The translations under genes were made by a program, and so were the position numbers. From the NCBI GenBank assembly GCA_004557285.1, contig SFEK01000141.1, positions 1 to 5,132 of the forward strand: 5,132 nt of DNA. Direction: 5' to 3'. The notes below the pieces were generated by a model. The model worked only from the letters and a program-made list of their open reading frames with translations. It was not told where the DNA came from and made no database searches. Each line of letters starts with the position of its first letter. Within the stretch, counting starts at the first letter, position 1. Positions 1 through 5,132 of this stretch are shown in pieces. Origin of the DNA: Bacteroidales bacterium. Its GTDB lineage: Bacteria; Bacteroidota; Bacteroidia; Bacteroidales; Bacteroidaceae.

Positions 1-1506
1 GAAGAGACCTTCAAAGCCGAAATGGGCCTCATCAAGGAGAAACGTGCAAAGATCTTCCTTGAGCAGGAGCAAGAAAAACAAGAGAACCTCAAGAAAAAAC
101 TTGATATTATTGAGAAAATCAAATCCATGATTACCTCGCCCGACGAGGCGAACAAGGCTTATCAGGAATTCAAGAAACTGCAGCAGGAATGGAAAGAAAT
201 CAAAGCTGTTCCCGCCGAAAAGGCCAACGAACTGTGGAGAAACTACCAACTGTATGTGGAGCAATTCTATGACTTGCTGAAGCTGAACAACGAGGCACGC
301 GAATATGATTTCAGAAAGAACCTTGAAATCAAAGAGCGTCTGTGCGAAGCTGCTGAAAAACTGGGCGAGGAAGAGGATGTGGTAAGTGCCGCACAACAGC
401 TGCAAGAACTGCATCAGGAATACCGCGAGACAGGACCGGTGGCCAAAGACCTGAGAGAAAGCCTCTGGGCCAGATTCAAAGCGGCATCGACCGTTGTCAA
501 CAAGCGACACCAGCAACACTTCGAGAAAATGCGCGCCATGGAGGAGGAAAACCTCACCAAGAAAACCGCCCTGTGCGAACGTATCGAAGAAATCGTCAAG
601 GTGATGCCTGCCAACGCCAACGAATGGGAACAGCAGACCAAAGAAATCATCGCCCTGCAAGCTGAATGGAAAACCATCGGTTTTGCTCCGCAAAAGATGA
701 ATGTCAAGATATTTGAACGCTTCCGCGCAACATGCGACAGCTTCTTCGAGCGCAAGGCTGAGTTCTTCAAGAAAATGAAGCAGCAATATGCCGAAAACAT
801 CGACAAGCGAAAGGCACTCATCGAGAAGGCCAAGAGCCTGCAAGACAGCACAGAATGGAGAGCTACTGCCGACAAACTGATTGCCTTGCAGAAAGAATGG
901 AAGAGCGTGGGCACCGTGCCCAAGAAACAGGGCGACAGGCTCTGGAATGAGTTCCTGGCTGCCTGCAACCACTTCTTCGAGGCACGCAACCATGCCACAT
1001 CGGGCACAAGAAACGAGGAACGTGCTAACCTGGAAAAGAAACGTGGAATCATAGCACAGCTGAAAGAGCTCCTGGAAGAAGCTGCCGAAGGCGTACAGGA
1101 AAAGGTAAAAGAACTTACCGAACAATATAACGCCGTGGGTCATGTACCATTCAAGGAAAAAGACAAGCTGTACAAGGAATACCACGACGTGCTCGACATG
1201 ATATACAAAAAACTGAACATCAACATGTCGAAACGCCGTCTTGACAAGTTCAAGAACAATCTGAAGAACGTGGCTGAGAAGGGCGTTGACGCTCTCGACA
1301 ACGAGCGCGCCCGACTGATGCGCCGCTATGAAAGCCTGAAACAGGAAATCCAGACCTACGAAAACAACCTGGGATTCTTAAATGCATCGAGCAAAAAAGG
1401 CAACAGCCTGATTGACGAGATGAACCGCAAGGTGCAGAAACTGAAAGACGACATGAATCTCGTGCGGGAAAAAATCAAGGCCATAGATGCCGAAAACGAC
1501 AATTAA
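1..1506 (+). CDS. DUF349 repeat protein, 5' end missing
   Basis: The reading frame is already open at base 1, seven codons before the first ATG at 22, so the gene begins upstream of the window; 501 residues and the TAA stop are visible. The protein is very rich in Glu, Lys, Gln and Ala and lacks any membrane segment or signal in the visible part, so it is probably cytoplasmic and almost wholly helical. Five DUF349 units are recognisable by their W/Y-x-x-[IV/T]-G-x-x-P core: WKEIKAVP (near 190), YRETGPVA (near 421), WKTIGFAP (near 667), WKSVGTVP (near 898) and YNAVGHVP (near 1126), spaced 76 to 83 codons apart. The first unit has Lys where the others have Gly. The last 90 or so residues look like a coiled coil. 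Bacteroidetes homologues of about 600 residues are common, which would put roughly 100 residues outside the window. The family has no established biochemical role. The TPR gene follows after 11 bases, so the two are probably one operon. Confidence 0.9.
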   Translation, partial: EETFKAEMGLIKEKRAKIFLEQEQEKQENLKKKLDIIEKIKSMITSPDEANKAYQEFKKLQQEWKEIKAVPAEKANELWRNYQLYVEQFYDLLKLNNEAREYDFRKNLEIKERLCEAAEKLGEEEDVVSAAQQLQELHQEYRETGPVAKDLRESLWARFKAASTVVNKRHQQHFEKMRAMEEENLTKKTALCERIEEIVKVMPANANEWEQQTKEIIALQAEWKTIGFAPQKMNVKIFERFRATCDSFFERKAEFFKKMKQQYAENIDKRKALIEKAKSLQDSTEWRATADKLIALQKEWKSVGTVPKKQGDRLWNEFLAACNHFFEARNHATSGTRNEERANLEKKRGIIAQLKELLEEAAEGVQEKVKELTEQYNAVGHVPFKEKDKLYKEYHDVLDMIYKKLNINMSKRRLDKFKNNLKNVAEKGVDALDNERARLMRRYESLKQEIQTYENNLGFLNASSKKGNSLIDEMNRKVQKLKDDMNLVREKIKAIDAENDN

Positions 1507-1517
1507 TATTTTTATAC

Positions 1518-2255
1518 ATGAGAAAAATACGAGTAGCTCTCTACTCAACATCATTGAAGCATAGAGGATGGCTTGTTCCATTCTTTATGCTTCATGCTTT
1601 ATTATACATGACGTGCTGCTGCCCAATGGAGGCCAAAGCGCAGACGCCTCAACAATGGCGTGACTCGTTGAACAGCATCAACAACGACATCAAACTGTTT
1701 CCCAACCTCACAAGACTGCATCTTCAAAAAGCTGCCGTGCTGCTGCAACTGCTCGACTGGAACGAGGCTCTTGAAGAGTGCAACACGGTGCTGCTGAAAG
1801 ACGAGGGCAACCTTTCGGCTCTTTTCTACAGGGCATACGCCAACAACCAGCTGCATCGTTGTGCCATGGCCAAGGACGACTACGAGGAAATACTGAAACA
1901 AGTGCCCAAACATCTTGAGGCACGCATCGGACTGGTGTTCACCCTTATCCGGCTCAACCGGCTGAACGATGCTCTTGACCATGCCAACATCCTGGTGGAG
2001 ATGCACCCCGACAACAGCGAAGCCTATGCCGCACGGGCAGGAGTGGAGATGGAACTGAAACAGTATGACACGGCACTATACGACTGGAAGAAGGCCATAG
2101 CACTGGCACCACAAGACAACGAACTGCTGGTGCAGAAAGCCGAAACACTGATTGCCCTTGGCCGCAAGCAAGAGGCGAAGGCCACACTTGACCTTGCCGT
2201 AAAACAGGGAACGCCCAAGGGCACATTGATTCCTCTGTACAAACAAACCAAGTAA
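1518..2255 (+). CDS. Exported tetratricopeptide (TPR) repeat protein
   Basis: This encodes 245 residues. The N-terminus has basic residues (RKIR, KHR), a hydrophobic stretch at about residues 18-35, and an AKA-Q sequence at 39-42 that fits signal peptidase I cleavage, so the mature protein probably works in the periplasm. Three cysteines at 33-35 do not follow a proper lipobox. Five TPR units follow with exact 34-residue spacing, at about 65-98, 99-132, 133-166, 167-200 and 201-234; each shows the usual small residue, Tyr/Leu and Ala pattern, for example AYAARAGVEMELKQYDTALYDW in spirit with A-x-x-Y-x-x-A-L. Such arrays act as protein-binding scaffolds; the partner is unknown. The ATG at 1518 was chosen because it supplies the charged n-region of the signal; Met24 would leave only a stub. 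There is no Shine-Dalgarno sequence, only an AT-rich gap after the DUF349 stop, as is normal in Bacteroidetes. Translation is probably from the same mRNA as the upstream gene. Confidence 0.88.
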   Translation: MRKIRVALYSTSLKHRGWLVPFFMLHALLYMTCCCPMEAKAQTPQQWRDSLNSINNDIKLFPNLTRLHLQKAAVLLQLLDWNEALEECNTVLLKDEGNLSALFYRAYANNQLHRCAMAKDDYEEILKQVPKHLEARIGLVFTLIRLNRLNDALDHANILVEMHPDNSEAYAARAGVEMELKQYDTALYDWKKAIALAPQDNELLVQKAETLIALGRKQEAKATLDLAVKQGTPKGTLIPLYKQTK

Positions 2256-2260
2256 TGAGC

Positions 2261-2302
2261 GAATGGGTTCAGATGTTGCATCAACAAAATCTGAACCCAT
2301 TC
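2261..2302 (+). terminator. Rho-independent terminator after the TPR gene
   Basis: A perfect 14-bp inverted repeat (GAATGGGTTCAGAT at 2261-2274 and its complement at 2289-2302) starts six bases after the TPR stop codon. Inside it a second short stem GTTG-CAT-CAAC (2275-2285) can stack, leaving only an AAA bulge. The right arm runs into TTCTTTTAG, a short U-tract in the plus-strand transcript. This should end the DUF349-TPR transcript. For minus-strand transcription coming from mutS2 the same hairpin would form but is followed by a poor U-tract, so a role as a shared terminator is possible yet weaker. Confidence 0.8.
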
Positions 2303-2312
2303 TTTTAGTTGT

Positions 2313-2375
2313 CTAAAGGGCAACTTTCTTTCCATTGACAATATAGATTCCCTTGGCCAGGCGGGAGACAAACCT
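2313..2375 (-). pseudogene. Remnant: C-terminal secretion-type tail of a lost exported protein
   Basis: On the minus strand, 20 codons read RFVSRLAKG then IYIVNGKKVAL and end in TAG at 2315-2313. The pattern L-x-x-GIYIVNGKKV followed by the stop is the typical last beta-strand of Bacteroidetes exported proteins with a type IX secretion (Por) type C-terminal sorting domain, and closely related endings are common in Prevotella secreted and leucine-rich-repeat proteins. No gene body is attached: the frame is open only from 2423, contains no ATG, and upstream of 2375 it merely shadows the end of mutS2 in another frame. The segment starts at the last base of the mutS2 stop codon. The best explanation is a truncated gene whose 3' end survived. 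The tail match is by memory of the family, without a search; the short length leaves chance similarity possible. Confidence 0.62.
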
Positions 2376-4903
2376 TATCCCAAATCCACCACGGTGATTC
2401 CCGCCCCGCCAAACTGCACATGTTCATCGCGGTAATTGGTGACATTGGGAATGGTGGCAAGGTATTGCCTGATAAGCTGACGCAGGATGCCCGTACCTGT
2501 GCCATGCAGGATGCGTACCCTGCTCATGCCCACCAGAATGGCATCGTCGATGAAATACATCACGGCATTCACGGCCTCGTCGCCCCGCATACCCCTCACG
2601 TCGATGTCTTGCTTGAAACCCAGTTTGCGCTCGTCCATGGTTTCACGTGTCTGACGGCTCACGGTAGAGACAAAGGTCTTGGACACTTCCTTCTTCACAG
2701 GCTTAGCATGTTCCAGACGTTCCAACCGCATGGTGGTGCGCATGTCGCCAAAGATAACAGTTGCCATCTTGCCGTTGACAGACTCCACGGTGCCCACGGT
2801 GGTCAGTCCCTTGATTCTCACCGTGTCGCCTTCTGCAATCTCAGTTTTGGTCTTGGCTGTATTTGCCGTGGCAGCCGTTTCGGCTTCATGCTGCATGCGT
2901 TTTTCGTTTTTCTCTTTCTTGCGCTTCTCCCTGCGCTCCTTGCGCTCTTGTATCTGCTTGATTTTCCGGGCAATCATTTCGTCGTTGGCGGTAGCGTCAA
3001 CATCCTTCAGTTCATCCTTGAAGGCATTCAGTTCCTCGCGGATGCGCTTGGTTTCCTCTTTCTCCGCCTGACTTTCACGTATCTCCCTGATGGCATGTTC
3101 AATCTTCTTGTTGCTCTCCCTGAGCAATTCCTCGGCCTGCTCCTTGGCCTTGCGTATCACATCCTTGCGGCTCTGGGCCAGTTCCTTCACCTCGTTTTCA
3201 TAACGGGCTATGGTCTGCTCCATCTGCTTCTCCCTTTGATGGATGGTCTGGCGCTTGCCCTCCCAATAGCGTTTGTCACGCACGATATCCTGCAGATACT
3301 TGTCGCTTTGTATGTAGTCGCTGCCCACAATGTCGCTGGCATCCTTGATCACCTCCTCGGGCAGTCCTATCTTACGGGCTATCTCGATGGCAAACGAACT
3401 GCCGGGATTGCCTATTGACAACTGGAACAAGGCCTTCATCTGATGGCGGTCATAGAGCATGGCACCATTGACCACACCCTCGTTGCTGTCGGCAAAATGC
3501 TTCAGATTCTGATAGTGTGTGGTGATGATGCCGTAGGCCTTGCGCCTGCAAAACTGCTTGAGCACAGACTCGGCAATTGCCCCACCGATTTGAGGTTCCG
3601 TGCCGGTACCAAACTCATCGATAAGCAACAGCGAACGGTCGTCGGCACGCTTCATCATGTGCTTCATGTTGAGCAGATGACTCGAATAGGTGCTCAAGTC
3701 ATTTTCTATGCTCTGCTCGTCGCCAATGTCGATGAGGATATGTTCAAAGACGCCCGTTGCCGAGCGTTCGCCCACAGGGATGGAAATGCCACATTGCAGC
3801 ATATACTGCAACAGACCAGCCGTTTTCAGACATACTGATTTTCCGCCGGCATTGGGACCTGATATAATCAGTATTCTCTGTGAGCCGGTCAGGCGGATGT
3901 CCAGCGGCACCACCTTCTTGCCTTGCTTCTCCAACGACAGCTGCAACAGCGGATGCACGGCCTGTATCCAGTCCATGTGTGGATTCTGTTCCACAAGCGG
4001 TTCGCAAGCCTTGGTCAGCCTGGCCCATTCGGCCTTGGCATGTATCAAATCTATGGTGGCCATGAATACATACGAATGAAGAATGGCTCCAACATAAGGA
4101 CGCACCTGCTTGGAGAACTCTGTGAGAATGCGTATGATTTCCCTTCGCTCTTCCGATTCCAGTTCACGTATTCTGTTGTTGGCCTCAACCACCTCTGCCG
4201 GTTCTATGAAAACGGTCTTTCCCGAAGCCGACTCATCGTGCACGATTCCCTTGATTTTTCTCTTCAAGCCTTGTGTCACGGGTATGACGAGCCTCCCGTC
4301 TCGTATGGCAGGGGTAACGTCCTTCTCGACCAGGCCCTCGCTTTGTGCCGCCCTCAGAATGCCATATAAGGTTCTTGAGATACCGCCCTCGGTACGCGCA
4401 AGCTCTCTTCTGATGTTCTGCAGTTCGGCAGAGGCATTGTCCTTGATTTTCCCAAACTTGTCAAGTATCTGGTCTATGCGTTGCACCAGTTGTGGAAATG
4501 TCATCACATTCTCGGTGAGCTGATGCAGCGTGGGATAGGGATAGGTTTTCTTGTCCTCATCACCCTCGGAACGGTTTAGGTAGTTCACCATATTGCATAT
4601 CGTGTCCAGCGAACGTCTCAAGTCGAAAAGCTCGTTTGTCTCCAGATGTGTTCCCTCAAGGCGAAGCCGTGCCACAGCCTCTCTCACGTCAAAGAAATAT
4701 TGCATGGGAAAATCATCATTCTCTTCCTGCAGCTTTCTGAATTCGCACACTTCTCTCAACCATCGGTTGATGGCGTCAGATTCTGTCGAGAAGGCGATTT
4801 TGTCCACCATCTCTTTACCTAAAGTGCTCAGGCAACGCTCTCGCAGATGAGAGCGAATCTCATCAAAGCCAATTTTGCTTTCAAAGGTGTTTGGGTAAAT
4901 CAT
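2375..4903 (-). CDS. mutS2: MutS2 family ATPase with C-terminal Smr domain
   Basis: The 842-residue product has the full MutS2 architecture. The N-terminal part (about 1-335) is the helical core and clamp seen in the family, with the conserved RDGRLVIPV (201-209) and a GIVHDESASGKTVFIEP stretch at 219-235. The ATPase domain has Walker A GPNAGGKS (349-356), STYSSH (404-409), Walker B LLLIDE (425-430) and the H-loop TTHY (461-464). A long charged coiled coil follows (about 535-672), ending in a very basic KERREKRKKEKNEKR stretch, then a KOW-like beta domain (about 688-733) and the Smr domain (about 765-842) with DVRG (768-771) and HGTGTG (800-805), the usual nuclease motifs. MutS2 lacks the mismatch-recognition domain of MutS; family members suppress recombination in Helicobacter, and in Bacillus subtilis MutS2 acts on collided ribosomes. 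It is longer than the 785-residue Bacillus protein, mostly in the basic linker. The start MIYPNTF at 4903 matches the family N-terminus; a 64-codon upstream extension overlaps the promoter and is not coding. Confidence 0.96.
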   Translation of the reverse strand: MIYPNTFESKIGFDEIRSHLRERCLSTLGKEMVDKIAFSTESDAINRWLREVCEFRKLQEENDDFPMQYFFDVREAVARLRLEGTHLETNELFDLRRSLDTICNMVNYLNRSEGDEDKKTYPYPTLHQLTENVMTFPQLVQRIDQILDKFGKIKDNASAELQNIRRELARTEGGISRTLYGILRAAQSEGLVEKDVTPAIRDGRLVIPVTQGLKRKIKGIVHDESASGKTVFIEPAEVVEANNRIRELESEERREIIRILTEFSKQVRPYVGAILHSYVFMATIDLIHAKAEWARLTKACEPLVEQNPHMDWIQAVHPLLQLSLEKQGKKVVPLDIRLTGSQRILIISGPNAGGKSVCLKTAGLLQYMLQCGISIPVGERSATGVFEHILIDIGDEQSIENDLSTYSSHLLNMKHMMKRADDRSLLLIDEFGTGTEPQIGGAIAESVLKQFCRRKAYGIITTHYQNLKHFADSNEGVVNGAMLYDRHQMKALFQLSIGNPGSSFAIEIARKIGLPEEVIKDASDIVGSDYIQSDKYLQDIVRDKRYWEGKRQTIHQREKQMEQTIARYENEVKELAQSRKDVIRKAKEQAEELLRESNKKIEHAIREIRESQAEKEETKRIREELNAFKDELKDVDATANDEMIARKIKQIQERKERREKRKKEKNEKRMQHEAETAATANTAKTKTEIAEGDTVRIKGLTTVGTVESVNGKMATVIFGDMRTTMRLERLEHAKPVKKEVSKTFVSTVSRQTRETMDERKLGFKQDIDVRGMRGDEAVNAVMYFIDDAILVGMSRVRILHGTGTGILRQLIRQYLATIPNVTNYRDEHVQFGGAGITVVDLG

Positions 4904-4907
4904 ACTG

Positions 4908-4939
4908 CAAAAGTAGTGCAAGTGATTTGAATCACCAAA
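4908..4939 (-). promoter_or_regulatory. mutS2 promoter, Bacteroidetes primary sigma type
   Basis: On the minus strand TTTG (4939-4936) is followed after exactly 20 bases by TACTTTTG (4915-4908), a full match to the Bacteroidetes -33 TTTG and -7 TAnnTTTG boxes. With the usual spacing the transcript would start at about 4904, one base before the mutS2 ATG (4903-4901). There is therefore no room for a 5' untranslated region or ribosome binding site. An A/T-rich stretch (4937-4960) lies just upstream and could help polymerase binding. Confidence 0.85.
4922..4935. promoter_or_regulatory. 14-bp inverted repeat in the mutS2 promoter spacer, possible operator
   Basis: GTGATT-TG-AATCAC is a perfect 6-bp inverted repeat with a two-base centre. 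It fills most of the spacer between the -33 and -7 boxes of mutS2 (about -31 to -18). The GTGA-N6-TCAC layout is the core of binding sites for CRP/FNR-family regulators, and a protein bound here would block polymerase. Whether any such regulator binds is inference; a 6-bp repeat can arise by chance. Confidence 0.4.
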
Positions 4940-5033
4940 TAAAAAGCTCTTTTTTGTTTCGTTTTCTTTGTTTTGCCCCCAAGAAACAAGCACTTTTCGC
5001 CTTTTTTTGATGAAAGGGACAGAATAAAACGCA

Positions 5034-5050
5034 TTTTTTTTGAAAAAAAA
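5034..5050. repeat. T8-G-A8 tract upstream of the rightward promoter
   Basis: Eight T (5034-5041), one G, then eight A (5043-5050) form a symmetrical tract. It lies at about -62 to -46 relative to the predicted rightward start site, where an UP element that contacts the polymerase alpha subunit would sit. It may also bend the DNA. Functional meaning is inferred from position and composition only. Confidence 0.5.
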
Positions 5051-5057
5051 CGGCAAA

Positions 5058-5071
5058 AATCTTGCAAGATT
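5058..5071. promoter_or_regulatory. 14-bp perfect palindrome over the rightward -33 box, possible operator
   Basis: AATCTTGCAAGATT is a perfect, uninterrupted 14-bp palindrome centred between 5064 and 5065. It spans about -38 to -25 of the rightward promoter and covers its CTTG -33 element. A dimeric regulator bound here would compete with polymerase. It differs in sequence from the repeat in the mutS2 promoter, so the two would not share a regulator. Confidence 0.45.
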
Positions 5072-5092
5072 AAAAATAAACCCGTACCTTTG
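5061..5092 (+). promoter_or_regulatory. Rightward promoter for a gene beyond the window
   Basis: The -7 box TACCTTTG (5085-5092) fully matches TAnnTTTG. Exactly 20 bases upstream is CTTG (5061-5064), three of four matches to the -33 TTTG. The expected start site is near 5096. With the A-tract upstream this looks like a strong promoter. It is divergent from mutS2 and serves a gene that starts after base 5132, which cannot be identified here. Confidence 0.8.
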
Positions 5093-5095
5093 CAC

Positions 5096-5132
5096 TCGCT
5101 TTGAAACACGAAGCTTGTCTCTGACAAAGGAG
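5096..5132 (+). promoter_or_regulatory. Start of a 5' leader with a small hairpin and an AAGGAG ribosome binding site
   Basis: The predicted transcript begins near 5096 and at least 37 bases of it are in the window. TTGTC (5115-5119) can pair with GACAA (5123-5127) over a TCT loop. The last six bases, 5127-5132, are AAGGAG, a textbook Shine-Dalgarno sequence, with its first A in the hairpin. Such sites are rare in Bacteroidetes, so a start codon is expected within about 5 to 10 bases past the window if this is a protein gene. A structured or stable RNA gene remains possible. Confidence 0.4.

Noticed and set aside
414..1052. 212-codon minus-strand open frame
   Set aside because: It is antisense to the clear DUF349 repeats; Ser/Leu/Arg-rich shadow of Glu/Lys codons with no family features.
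1608..1624. Lipoprotein signal at the CCC of the TPR protein
   Set aside because: The residues before each Cys (YMT, MTC, TCC) do not fit a lipobox, whereas AKA-Q a few residues on fits signal peptidase I.
2336..2347. TTGACA followed by an AT-rich stretch resembling a sigma-70 -35 element
   Set aside because: Bacteroidetes primary promoters do not use this box, the bases encode the IVN of the remnant tail on the other strand, and no matching -10/-7 box follows.
2313..2380. Frameshifted readthrough of mutS2 into the secretion-type tail
   Set aside because: The mutS2 product is complete at its own stop, is cytoplasmic with no signal peptide, and no slippery sequence is evident at the junction; gene decay explains the tail better.
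2420..3418. 332-codon plus-strand open frame
   Set aside because: It lies entirely antisense to the coiled-coil and Smr part of mutS2; its composition (His, Leu, Phe rich) is that of a shadow frame and it has no promoter or recognisable domain.
4941..4954. AAAAAG-CT-CTTTTT inverted repeat as a terminator
   Set aside because: The stem is almost all A-T and lies directly upstream of the mutS2 -33 box with no gene ending nearby; A/T-rich promoter context is the simpler reading.
4904..5095. 64-codon N-terminal extension of mutS2 up to an ATG at 5095
   Set aside because: It runs through the mutS2 promoter and A/T homopolymers, has no family similarity, and the MIYPNTF start lines up with the MutS2 N-terminus.

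Overview
The window reads as an ordinary chromosomal segment of a Bacteroidetes bacterium, most likely Prevotella or a close relative. This rests on two promoters of the Bacteroidetes type (TTTG, about 20 bp, TAnnTTTG), start codons without Shine-Dalgarno sequences, a DUF349-repeat protein followed by a secreted TPR protein, and a leftover C-terminal GIYIVNGKKV-type tail that is typical of exported proteins in this phylum. The genus is inferred from style and was not tested by any search.

Layout. Positions 1-1506 (+) hold the 3' part of a gene for a cytoplasmic, helical protein built from DUF349 repeats; its start lies before the window. Eleven bases later, 1518-2255 (+) encodes a 245-residue exported protein with five 34-residue TPR units, probably co-transcribed with it. 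A strong hairpin at 2261-2302 ends this pair. Between the hairpin and the next gene, on the minus strand (2375-2313), lie 20 codons of a decayed gene's 3' end: a Bacteroidetes secretion-type tail with no start codon and no body. The minus-strand gene mutS2 fills 4903-2375 (842 residues, MutS-type ATPase plus Smr domain) and converges on the TPR gene.

Positions 4904-5132 form a divergent control region. One promoter fires leftward into mutS2 and is placed so close to the ATG that the transcript should be leaderless or nearly so. A second, well-formed promoter with a T8-G-A8 tract upstream fires rightward into a gene beyond the window edge, whose leader ends in a perfect AAGGAG. Each promoter carries a 14-bp inverted repeat: one in the spacer of the mutS2 promoter, one over the -33 box of the rightward promoter.

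The genes are not an obvious functional system. MutS2 acts on nucleic acids or stalled ribosomes; the DUF349 and TPR proteins have no assigned function. I see no CRISPR array, transposase, tRNA or rRNA, and no convincing novel system. The most interesting points are the orphan secretion tail abutting the mutS2 stop codon, the probable leaderless start of mutS2, and the palindromes in the divergent promoters.
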